Positions 24,179 to 31,796 of a stretch of 58,552 nucleotides of DNA are shown one piece after another. Source of the DNA: Chloroflexota bacterium (lineage in GTDB: Bacteria > Chloroflexota > Dehalococcoidia > DSGV01). The position numbers and the translations under genes are program-made. The notes beneath the pieces were generated by a model, which was not told where the DNA came from, made no database searches, and saw only the letters and a list, made by a program, of their open reading frames with translations. The stretch covers positions 45,089-103,640 of the forward strand of contig JAJYLG010000002.1 in assembly GCA_021787985.1 (NCBI GenBank), written 5' to 3'. Numbering within the stretch: position 1 is the stretch's first letter; each line of letters opens with the position of its first letter.

Positions 24179-25516
24179 ATGAGCGCGACGGGCCCCGGCT
24201 GGGCCGTCGCCGGCCGATGGGATCCGCATGTCCACCTGCTTTCCGGCGCCGCCTGGTGCTGCAGCGTGGATTGCTCTCCGGCGGCCGTTCGCTCCGTCGG
24301 GGAGATCGTCGCCCGCGTGCGCGAGGCGGCCGCGCATGTTGCGCCCGGCGCCTGGGTGCGCGCGGTGGGCTATGACGAGGCCGCGCTCGCCGAGCAGCGA
24401 CACCCGACGCGTGACGATCTGGACCGGGCGGCGCCGCGCCACCCGGTACGGCTGCAGCACCGCACCGGCCACCTCTCGGTCCTCAGCTCCGAAGCGTTGC
24501 GCCGCTGCGGCATCGGTGAGTCGACCGACGAGCCGCCGGGCGCCGCCATCGAGCGCGACCTGGCGAGCGGGCGGCTCACCGGCGTGCTCGTGCAGATGGA
24601 AGACCGTCTCTCGGCCTGCATCCCGCCCCTCGGCGAGGCGGAGCTGCGCGCCGGCTTTCGTCGCATGGCGGACCGCTGCGCCGCCGGCGGCGTGACCGGG
24701 GTCGTGGACGCGAGCCACACCAACGACACGGCCGCGCTGGCGTTGATCGAACGTCTCGCCGAGGAGGCGCCTTGGCTCGCCGTGCGGGCGATGATCGGCG
24801 GGGCGGCGGCTGGTGCGCTGCGCCCGCGCGAAGTTCCACCGCGGATGCGGGCCGGGTGGGCCAAGGTGATGCTGCGGGAGCTGGGTGAGGACCGCGTCGA
24901 GCCGGTCGTTCCGCGGGCGGAAGGGCTGGTGGAGTGGTGTCGCGAGCTGGCGGCGCGGGGATGGGCGGTCGCCGTGCATGCCGTGTCGGAGTCGGCGGTC
25001 CGCGCCGCGGCAGCGGCGCTCGAACACGCGCCGCGGCCGGGGCGGCTGCCCCACCGGATCGAGCACGCGGCCGTCTGCCCGCCGGACGTGGCGCGGCGGA
25101 TCGCCGCGGCGGGCATCCAGGTCGTCTCCAATCCGCTGTTCCTGTGGGAGAACGGCGGGCGGTACCTGCAGACCGTACCGCGGCCTCTCCAGCCGTGGCT
25201 GTATGACGTGGGTGGTATGCTTGCGCTAGGCGTCAAGGTACGGGCGGGCAGCGACCTTCCGGTGGCATGGCCGAACGTACCGGCGTCCGTGTACGCGGCG
25301 GCGACGCGGCGGAGCAGGCACGGGAGTGTCGTGCCAGGGCGAGGACTCGACGCGCGGCGCGCCTGGCGGATCCATCCTTTTCGGCCAAGGACCCGTGCCT
25401 GGTGGGACCGGCCGCCCCGCGGCCCAGACGGTCTGCCCGACCCGTCAGCACGCGTGTTGCGCGTCGAGGTCGACGGCGTCGTGGCGTGGCGCGCGGGCGA
25501 GGGAGTGAGGGCATGA
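24179..25516 (+). CDS. Amidohydrolase (YtcJ-like), shortened at the N-terminus
   Basis: The 445-aa protein starts at ATG 24179. WDPHVHLL has the first metal-binding H-x-H. GAWVRAVGYDE, LQHRTGHLSVLSS, VVDASHTNDT, AVAVHAVSES, RIEHAAVCPP and VRAGSDLPVAWPNVP follow the order seen in YtcJ-type metal-dependent amidohydrolases. Family members usually have about 50 more residues before the H-x-H (the beta-sandwich that precedes the barrel) and a longer C-terminal composite domain. Here the protein begins almost at the barrel, and its last 60 residues are Arg/Pro-rich. Activity is uncertain. The stop overlaps the next ATG by 4 nt. Confidence 0.7.
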   Translation: MSATGPGWAVAGRWDPHVHLLSGAAWCCSVDCSPAAVRSVGEIVARVREAAAHVAPGAWVRAVGYDEAALAEQRHPTRDDLDRAAPRHPVRLQHRTGHLSVLSSEALRRCGIGESTDEPPGAAIERDLASGRLTGVLVQMEDRLSACIPPLGEAELRAGFRRMADRCAAGGVTGVVDASHTNDTAALALIERLAEEAPWLAVRAMIGGAAAGALRPREVPPRMRAGWAKVMLRELGEDRVEPVVPRAEGLVEWCRELAARGWAVAVHAVSESAVRAAAAALEHAPRPGRLPHRIEHAAVCPPDVARRIAAAGIQVVSNPLFLWENGGRYLQTVPRPLQPWLYDVGGMLALGVKVRAGSDLPVAWPNVPASVYAAATRRSRHGSVVPGRGLDARRAWRIHPFRPRTRAWWDRPPRGPDGLPDPSARVLRVEVDGVVAWRAGEGVRA

Positions 25517-25959
25517 GCCTCAAACAACGGATCCCCGAGGACCTCAAGCAGGCGATGCGCAGCGGCGATGAGCGGCGAAAGATCGCGTTGCGCATGCTGC
25601 AGGCCGCCGTTCACAACGCCGAGATCGCGCAGGGTCATGAGCTGGACGAGACCGGCGTCGTGACTGTGGTGCGCAAGGAGGTCAAACAGCGACGCGACGC
25701 GATCGAGCAGTTCCAGAAGGGGGGCCGCGAGGACCTGGCCGCCAAGGAGCAGGCCGAGCTGACGGTGCTCGAGGCGTACCTGCCGGAGCAGCTCTCGCGC
25801 GCGGAGATCGAGCGGATGGCGCGCGAGGTGATCGCGGAGGTCGCGGCGCGGGGGCCGCACGACCGTGGTCGGGTGATGGGTCCGCTGCTCCAGCGGATCG
25901 CGGGCCGCGCGGAGGGTCGCGAGGTCAGCGAAGTGGTGGGCGCACTGCTGGCAGGCTAG
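25513..25959 (+). CDS. yqeY: GatB/YqeY domain protein
   Basis: The 148-aa protein starts MSLKQRIPEDLKQAMRSGDE, then RKIALRMLQAAVHN and VVRKEVKQRRDAIEQFQKGGR, ending LQRIAGRAEGREVSEVVGALL. This is the whole YqeY family, which shares the tail domain of GatB and may interact with tRNA or aminoacyl-tRNA, although its function is not settled. It overlaps the upstream gene by 4 nt. Confidence 0.9.
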   Translation: MSLKQRIPEDLKQAMRSGDERRKIALRMLQAAVHNAEIAQGHELDETGVVTVVRKEVKQRRDAIEQFQKGGREDLAAKEQAELTVLEAYLPEQLSRAEIERMAREVIAEVAARGPHDRGRVMGPLLQRIAGRAEGREVSEVVGALLAG

Positions 25960-25970
25960 GCGCCGCGACC

Positions 25971-28202
25971 ATGACAGGTTCCGCCGGCCGTCTCGCGTCC
26001 TCGCTCCGCCGTCACGCCGTGCCGATCGCCTTCGCGGCGGCTCTGACTGCGGGTGTCACCGTCGTGTTCTTCCCGCTGTTGCCCTCACACCTGAGCTTGC
26101 ACGAGGGTGACATCGCCTCGCAGACGATCCGCGCGCCCCGTGACCTCACGTTCACCTCGCAGGTGCTCACCGACCAACGGAAAGAGGAGGCCGCGCGCGC
26201 CGTGCCCGAGGTTCGCACCTACGACACCGGCGTACGGGATGCGCAGCTACAGACACTCCAGGACCTGATCGCGCGGATCTCCTCGGTCCGCGACAATCCC
26301 GCGCTGCCGGCCGACCAGCGCGTCACCGAGCTGAACCGCATCGGCGGCCTCCAGCTCACGCCGTCCGACCAGACGACGCTGCTTCAGCTTTCCGCCACGC
26401 GTTGGCAGATCGCGACCAGCGACTCGGTACGCGTGCTCGGCTCGGTGCTGCAGGACGGCTTTGGCCAGGACCAGGTCGAGTCGAAGCGCGCCAGCGTCAT
26501 CGGTCGCGTCAACCCGAATATGTCGCCCGCCGAGCAGACGCTGGTGGCGGATCTCGTGAGGCCGCTGGTCGTGCCTACCCAGGTGGTCGACGTTGCGCGG
26601 ACCGCGCGAGCGGAGCAGCAGGCGCGCGACGCCGTGCCGCCGCAGCAGGTCCGCCTCTCGGCCGGCCAGGTGATCGTGCGCGACGGTGACAAGATCGGCG
26701 CCGGGGACATCGAGGCGCTGCGGGCCGCGGGGATGCTCGACGTGCGCTTCCGCTGGAACAACCTGCTCGCGGCTGTGACGCTCGCCGCCGCGGTCTCGGT
26801 GACGCTGGCCGTGGCGATGTGGCGGCGGCGAGGGCCTCGTCCAGGCTGGCGGGAGTGGGTGACGCTGGGCGTCATCATCGTGGCCATGGTCGGGCTGATG
26901 AAGCTCTACCTGCCGCTGGTGCTGCCCGACACCGGCCGCCGCTTCCTCGCCTTCGGCCTGCCGGTCGCCATCGCCCCGATGCTGGCCGCCTCGCTCTTCG
27001 ACGGGAGCCTGGCGATCACGGTGGCGGCGGTGGTGGCGCTCCTCGGCGCGTTCGCCGCGGTATACTTGCCGGACCTGTCGGGCGTCCGCGGCCTGCCGTC
27101 GATGCAGCCCGTGGCGCTGGCGGCCAGCTACTTCCTGGGCGGGTTCTTCGGGGCGCACGCCGTGCGGCGCGCCGAGCGGCTGAGCCGCTACTTCTTCGCC
27201 GCGGTCGCCATCGCCGCGGCCGCGGCCGTGCCGGCGTTTGCCTTCTTCGCGCTGGACCCGGCGCGCAGCGCGCGCGACGCCGGATGGATCCTGCTGGCGT
27301 GCTCGGTTGGCGGCATCCTGGCGGCCGTGCTCACGGTGGGCGCGTTCGCGCTGCTCGGCACGGTCTTCAACTTCACCACCCGTCTACAGCTCATGGAGAT
27401 CTCGCAGATGAGCGCCCCGCTGCTGCGGCGGCTGCAAGAGGAAGCGCCCGGGACGTTTCATCACAGCATCATCGTGGGTAACCTGGCCGAGCGCGCGGCC
27501 GCGCGCGTGGGCGCCGACCCGCTGCTGGTCCGCGTCGGCGCGTATTACCACGACGTGGGCAAGCTCGCCGAGCCCATCGCCTACATCGAGAACCAGCTCA
27601 GCGGGGAGAATCCCCATGACGCGCTCTCGCCACAGGAATCGGCGCGGCTCATCATCCAGCACGTGCGCTACGGCACGGACCTGGCGCGGCGGTATCGGTT
27701 GCCCGACCGGGTGCGCGCCTTCGTTCCCGAGCACCATGGCACGCGCCTGGTAGCGTACTTCTACCGCAAGGCGGCGCTCGACGACCCGCGCGTCGACCCG
27801 GCGCCGTTCATCTACCCCGGCCCGCGGCCCCAGTCGCGCGAGACGGCGATTGTGATGATGTCCGACTCGGTGGAGGCGGTGGTCCGCGCGAGCAGCGATC
27901 GCTCCCCGGAGCGGATCGCCGAGCTGGTGGAGGGCGTCATCGCCGAGCGGCTGGCCGAGGGCCAGCTCGATGACTGCGACCTCACCTTGCGCGACCTGCG
28001 CGCGATCGCCGAGTCGTTCAAGGCGTCGCTGCGCGCCATCTACCATCCCCGCGTGCCCTACCCGGCGCCGACAGCATTGGAGCGGGAACGCGGGGCGCTG
28101 ATCGGCGCGCTGGCGGGCGAGGGCGAAAGCCCGGCACGCGTGCCGGTGCCGTCGGCCGAGGCGGCCGCGGCGGCGAAGCTGCGCCAGGATCCCACGGCCT
28201 GA
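25971..28202 (+). CDS. pgpH: Seven-TM HD phosphohydrolase, PgpH-type c-di-AMP phosphodiesterase
   Basis: The 743-aa protein has an N-terminal helix (about 15-38), an extracellular 7TMR-HDED domain to about 265, seven membrane helices (about 265-475) and a cytoplasmic HD domain. Motifs are APGTFHHSIIVGNLAERAA, YYHDVGK with H527-D528, ENPHDALSPQESARLIIQHV, PEHHGT and MMSDSVEAVVRAS. In Gram-positive bacteria this family hydrolyses c-di-AMP to pApA. It links functionally, though not physically, to the DarA-type receptor at 1359. The gene begins 11 nt after yqeY. Confidence 0.92.
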   Translation: MTGSAGRLASSLRRHAVPIAFAAALTAGVTVVFFPLLPSHLSLHEGDIASQTIRAPRDLTFTSQVLTDQRKEEAARAVPEVRTYDTGVRDAQLQTLQDLIARISSVRDNPALPADQRVTELNRIGGLQLTPSDQTTLLQLSATRWQIATSDSVRVLGSVLQDGFGQDQVESKRASVIGRVNPNMSPAEQTLVADLVRPLVVPTQVVDVARTARAEQQARDAVPPQQVRLSAGQVIVRDGDKIGAGDIEALRAAGMLDVRFRWNNLLAAVTLAAAVSVTLAVAMWRRRGPRPGWREWVTLGVIIVAMVGLMKLYLPLVLPDTGRRFLAFGLPVAIAPMLAASLFDGSLAITVAAVVALLGAFAAVYLPDLSGVRGLPSMQPVALAASYFLGGFFGAHAVRRAERLSRYFFAAVAIAAAAAVPAFAFFALDPARSARDAGWILLACSVGGILAAVLTVGAFALLGTVFNFTTRLQLMEISQMSAPLLRRLQEEAPGTFHHSIIVGNLAERAAARVGADPLLVRVGAYYHDVGKLAEPIAYIENQLSGENPHDALSPQESARLIIQHVRYGTDLARRYRLPDRVRAFVPEHHGTRLVAYFYRKAALDDPRVDPAPFIYPGPRPQSRETAIVMMSDSVEAVVRASSDRSPERIAELVEGVIAERLAEGQLDDCDLTLRDLRAIAESFKASLRAIYHPRVPYPAPTALERERGALIGALAGEGESPARVPVPSAEAAAAAKLRQDPTA

Positions 28203-28223
28203 GCGCATCCGCGCGCACGCCCC

Positions 28224-28262
28224 GCCCCCGCGAAGGCGGAGGCTCGTCATTCCCGCGTGCGG
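28224..28262. repeat. Extragenic palindromic repeat fragment
   Basis: GCCCCCGCGAAGGCGGAGGC and CATTCCCGCGTGCGGG make two small hairpins between pgpH and purQ. The CCGC-GAAG-GCGG core is shared with the element at 47214 and related to that at 14776. It could also end transcription of pgpH. Confidence 0.5.
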
Positions 28263-28320
28263 GCTGGCGGCGTCCGGCCCGACGGGTAGACGATAGAGCG
28301 AGACCATACCGGAGCACGCC

Positions 28321-29025
28321 ATGCCCTTGCGCTTTGCCGTTGTCGTCTTCCCCGGCACCTGGAGCGATGGAGACTGCCAGCACGCGCTGCAGGACATCCT
28401 CGGCCAGCGGGCCGACCTGGTCTGGCACACGACTCGCTCGCTTGCAGGCTATGACGTCGCGGTGCTTCCCGGCGGCTTCTCGTACGGCGACTACCTGCGC
28501 GCCGGCGCGGTGGCGCGCTTCTCCCCGGTGATGGAGGCGGTGCAGCGGATGGCCGAGGCCGGCAACCCGGTGATCGGCATCTGCAACGGGTTCCAGGTGC
28601 TGTGCGAGGCGGGCCTGCTGCCCGGCGCGCTACTCCGCAACGACTCGCTGCAGTTCCGTTGCGTGCCGACCTACCTGCGCGTGGAAGCGGCGGACACGCC
28701 GTTCACCCGCGAGTGCCACGAGGGAGACGTGCTGCGCATTCCCATCAGCCACGGCGAGGGGCGCTACTTCGCCGAGGCGGACGTGCTGGACCGGCTCGAA
28801 CGCGAGCGGAGGGTGGCGTTCCGCTACTGCACGCCGCGGGGCGAGGTGACGCCGGCCGGCAACCCCAACGGGTCGTTGCGCAACATCGCCGGCATCGTGA
28901 ATGAGCGCCGCAACGTGCTCGGCATGATGCCGCATCCGGAGCGAGCCGTCGAGGCCCTGCTCGGCGGCGAGGACGGGCTGGCGATCTGGCGCAGCCTGGT
29001 GGCGCACGCCGTGGCCGTGGCCTGA
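28321..29025 (+). CDS. purQ: FGAM synthase glutaminase subunit PurQ
   Basis: The 234-aa class I glutamine amidotransferase has the nucleophile C88 in GICNGFQVL and the HPERA block with catalytic His and Glu near the C-terminus. [15 protein letters not shown] and ISHGEGRY are PurQ-specific. It supplies ammonia to PurL (gene at 31797). The usual small PurS, needed by short PurL proteins, is not found in the 118 nt before or anywhere in this window. Three unrelated genes separate purQ from purL. Confidence 0.96.
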   Translation: MPLRFAVVVFPGTWSDGDCQHALQDILGQRADLVWHTTRSLAGYDVAVLPGGFSYGDYLRAGAVARFSPVMEAVQRMAEAGNPVIGICNGFQVLCEAGLLPGALLRNDSLQFRCVPTYLRVEAADTPFTRECHEGDVLRIPISHGEGRYFAEADVLDRLERERRVAFRYCTPRGEVTPAGNPNGSLRNIAGIVNERRNVLGMMPHPERAVEALLGGEDGLAIWRSLVAHAVAVA

Positions 29026-29120
29026 GCCGCCCGCCTCTACCGGGCGGTAGGCAGGCACTCCAAGGCCGCCGCGCGTGCGAGAATCGTCCGAGAACGTCTG
29101 TCAGTGGGGAGGCCGTCGAG

Positions 29121-30170
29121 GTGGCGATGGATCAGTTCGACCGCATGGCGCGGCTCGACGAGTTGCGCGCGCAGGTCCGCGACGGGCAGTGGCAGGAAGG
29201 CGTCGCCAGCGCCAACGCGTTGCTCGAGCAGCACGGGCCGCAGCGCGAGGTGTACCTCCTGCGCTCGCAGTGCTTCTCCGCGCTCGGCCTCGGCAGCCTG
29301 GCGGAGCAGGACCGCGAGTCCGCCGAGCGGCTGACTGAGCCTTCCCCTGGAAGGGCCGAGCCGCCGCCACCCACGCCCACGACACCGGCCGCCGCACCGG
29401 GGCTGGCGTGGCAGCCGGCCGCTGAAGGCGGGACAGCGCCGCCCGGACCGGAGCCCGCGATGGGCGCGGAAGCGGCTGCCGGCGGCGTGCCCACGGGCAT
29501 GGCGCTGTGGTACGACATGGCCCCGCCGGGGCGGCAGTCGCGCTGGAAGACGGGCTTCCGCTGGCTGCTGGGGCTGCCGCACGTCCTGATCGTCGGCGGG
29601 CCGGGCGTCGGTCTGGGCGCCAACAGCTCCGACGGCGTGCTGGGGAGCGTCGCCAGTCTGGTGGCCGTGTTCGCCTGGTTCACAATCTTGTTCACCGGCC
29701 GTTATCCCCGGGGGCTGTGGGGGCTTGGCCACCTCTATCTGAGCTGGCGCGCGCGAGCGCTCGCCTACCTGCTGCTGCTGCGCGAGGAGTATCCGCCGTT
29801 CGGCGAGGGCGAGTATCCGGCCCTGTTCCAGATGGAGTACCAGGAGCGGCATTCGCGCTGGACCACGTTCTTTCGGCTCATCCTGGCGATCCCGAATGTC
29901 CTGGTGTTCGCCCTGGCGTCGATCGCCTGGGCGTTCCTGATGTTCTTCTCATGGGTGGCCACGCTATTCGCTGGGCGGCATCCGGAAGGGCTGTGGCGCT
30001 TCCACGTCGGCATGGTGCGCTGGAGCCTGTGCCTGCAGGCGTACCTGCTGCTGTTGCGCGATGAGTACCCGCCATTCGGCTTCGCCGGCCCGATCGGCGT
30101 GGCGCGGCCGCCCGCCGGGCCAGCGGAGCCGGTCGGCTCGCCCGCGGGGCCGGCACCAAGCACCGCCTGA
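29121..30170 (+). CDS. Two-module DUF4389 membrane protein with TPR-like N-terminus
   Basis: The 349-aa protein starts at GTG 29121, 8 nt after GGGGAGG (ATG 29127 is 14 nt away). Residues 1-70 look like a short TPR-like helix pair, followed by a Pro/Ala linker to about 125. Two DUF4389 modules follow, each with SRW.T.FR, hydrophobic helices and a Y.LLLREEYPPFG-type end. DUF4389 is a family of membrane proteins of unknown role. The gene at 31023 encodes another member. No catalytic residues are evident. Confidence 0.75.
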   Translation: MAMDQFDRMARLDELRAQVRDGQWQEGVASANALLEQHGPQREVYLLRSQCFSALGLGSLAEQDRESAERLTEPSPGRAEPPPPTPTTPAAAPGLAWQPAAEGGTAPPGPEPAMGAEAAAGGVPTGMALWYDMAPPGRQSRWKTGFRWLLGLPHVLIVGGPGVGLGANSSDGVLGSVASLVAVFAWFTILFTGRYPRGLWGLGHLYLSWRARALAYLLLLREEYPPFGEGEYPALFQMEYQERHSRWTTFFRLILAIPNVLVFALASIAWAFLMFFSWVATLFAGRHPEGLWRFHVGMVRWSLCLQAYLLLLRDEYPPFGFAGPIGVARPPAGPAEPVGSPAGPAPSTA

Positions 30171-30266
30171 CTTTCCGCCGTTCGACGACGGCACGACGGG
30201 ATCTGTCGCACCCCTTCCGCACGGTAGGTGCTGGACGTTTCCGGTACCACTATCGGAGGGAGTCTG

Positions 30267-30830
30267 ATGAAGCGTGTTCTGCAGTGGGGCGCCATCATCG
30301 TCGTGGCGCTCGTCGTCATCCTGGTGGTGGCGTCCGTCGCGGGCGGCGGCGGGAGCAAGAGCAAGGAAGGGGAGCAGGCGCAGAACGCCACGACCTCGGC
30401 CGCGTCGGCGACGGTCGCGGCGACGGGCACCCCGGGGCAGGGCGACGCGGTCCGCGTTGGCAGCGTGAGCCTGGAGGTCACCGGGGTGGTGGTCGGCTGG
30501 ACCAGCCCGAATCCGTTCGATTCGCCCGGCGCGGGGAAGCAGTACGTCCGCGTCGGCGTGCGCCTAGTGAACCAGGGGAGCGGCCGCTACGATTACAATC
30601 CGCTGTATTTCCAGCTCGCCGACAGCACGGAAGCGCGCCATGACATCGAGATCGTGGCGGGCGGGAACGACGAGCTCACCGCCGGCATGATGGGAACAAA
30701 GAGTGAGGCCGTACGCGGTGAGCTCTACTTCGCCATCCCGGCCGGCGCGCGACCGACCCTGCTGCTCTACGAGCCACTGCTCAGCACGAACCACGGCCGT
30801 GTCGACCTGTCGCCGTTCCTGAAGCGGTAG
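30267..30830 (+). CDS. Membrane-anchored DUF4352-like extracellular protein
   Basis: The 187-aa protein starts at ATG 30267 behind GGAGGGAG. One N-terminal helix (about 6-26) is followed by a Gly/Ser/Thr-rich spacer. A beta-rich domain has GSVSLEVTGVVVGW, GKQYVRVGVRLVNQGSGRYDYNP and LYFAIPAGARPTLLLYEP, the pattern of DUF4352 (immunoprotective-like beta sandwich). It is probably exposed outside the membrane. It lies between two DUF4389 genes in the same direction, which suggests a shared envelope function. Confidence 0.65.
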   Translation: MKRVLQWGAIIVVALVVILVVASVAGGGGSKSKEGEQAQNATTSAASATVAATGTPGQGDAVRVGSVSLEVTGVVVGWTSPNPFDSPGAGKQYVRVGVRLVNQGSGRYDYNPLYFQLADSTEARHDIEIVAGGNDELTAGMMGTKSEAVRGELYFAIPAGARPTLLLYEPLLSTNHGRVDLSPFLKR

Positions 30831-30859
30831 GCAGGCGGACATCGTCTTCTCCTTGCGCC

Positions 30860-30910
30860 GGCCCGCCGCCTCGCCGATCGTTACCTCCGTGTCGGACGGG
30901 GCGGCGGGCC
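30860..30910 (+). terminator. Hairpin after the DUF4352-like gene
   Basis: GGCCCGCCGCC (30860-30870) pairs exactly with GGCGGCGGGCC (30900-30910), 11 bp with a 29-nt loop, starting 29 nt after the stop. There is no T-run. It may mark a transcript end between 30267-30830 and the next gene; the large loop makes this uncertain. Confidence 0.35.
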
Positions 30911-31022
30911 AAACCTTCATCGTGACCTTGGACGTTGATCAGGGCGTGGAATTCACGGTTGCTTTGCAGTAGCATTCCAGCGAAGCGCCGCGAGCGCGGG
31001 GCCAAGGAGAGGAGCACAGGCA

Positions 31023-31628
31023 ATGACCATGTCGACGGGACCGCAGCCGGTCTCACTGCAGGTAGCGGCGCCACAGGGCGCGCGGGATAAGGCAAGCGTC
31101 GCGCTGCGGCTGATCTTCGCGATTCCACCGATAATCGTTCTGTACATCTACAGCTTGATCGCGATGGTCTTCGCCATCATTAGCTGGTTCCAGATCATTC
31201 TCGGTGGCACCATGAGCAAGTCGGCCGAGGCCTTCATCGCCAAGACCGTGCGCTATGGTGCAGCGGTGCTCGCGTATCTGTTGCTGCTGACCGACCGGAT
31301 GCCAGCGCTCGACGCCAGCGACCATCCCGACGTGCGGGTGCGCATCGCGCCCGCGGCGGAGCAGCGGGACCGGCTCTCGGTCGGCCTGAGGCTCATCTAC
31401 ATCATCCCTCACGCGATCATCGTGGGTGTCCTGATGGACGTGGCGTATGTCATTGCCTTCATCGCCTGGCTGATGATCCTGTTCGCGGGCGGATACCCGC
31501 AGGGCGTGTGGGACTTCAGCGTGGGGACGCTGCGCTGGTATACCCGCTACGCCGCGTACGCTTTTCTGCTGACCGACATCTACCCGCCGTTCTCGCTGGA
31601 GGAGGGCCAGGTCGCCGCGGCCGCCTGA
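31023..31628 (+). CDS. DUF4389 membrane protein
   Basis: The 201-aa protein (ATG 31023; ATG 31029 also possible) has two DUF4389 modules. These read RLIFAIPPIIVLYIYSLIAMVF and RLIYIIPHAIIVGVLMDVAYV, with LAYLLLLTDRMPALD and AFLLTDIYPPFSLEE as the repeated ends. It has four membrane helices. Function is unknown. It is the third of three envelope genes between purQ and purL. Confidence 0.75.
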   Translation: MTMSTGPQPVSLQVAAPQGARDKASVALRLIFAIPPIIVLYIYSLIAMVFAIISWFQIILGGTMSKSAEAFIAKTVRYGAAVLAYLLLLTDRMPALDASDHPDVRVRIAPAAEQRDRLSVGLRLIYIIPHAIIVGVLMDVAYVIAFIAWLMILFAGGYPQGVWDFSVGTLRWYTRYAAYAFLLTDIYPPFSLEEGQVAAAA

Positions 31629-31684
31629 GCGTGGAGTTCCGCACGGTCGCCCGCTGAGCCTCTCTCCCTGGGCGTCAGCTCACG

Positions 31685-31723
31685 CCTGGCCCCCCTCCAA
31701 CCGCACGTTGGAGGGGGGCCAGG
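31685..31723 (+). terminator. Perfect 16-bp hairpin before purL
   Basis: CCTGGCCCCCCTCCAA (31685-31700) and TTGGAGGGGGGCCAGG (31708-31723) are exact complements with loop CCGCACG. It starts 57 nt after the DUF4389 stop and ends 73 nt before the chosen purL start. It is likely a terminator for the upstream unit. It could also act as a purL leader structure. Confidence 0.6.
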
Positions 31724-31796
31724 TGGCGTGGACGCGTTGCCCTTGAGCGCCGGCCATGGCGGCCCGGACAATGGATCCGGCCCCGGAGGTGCTCGC

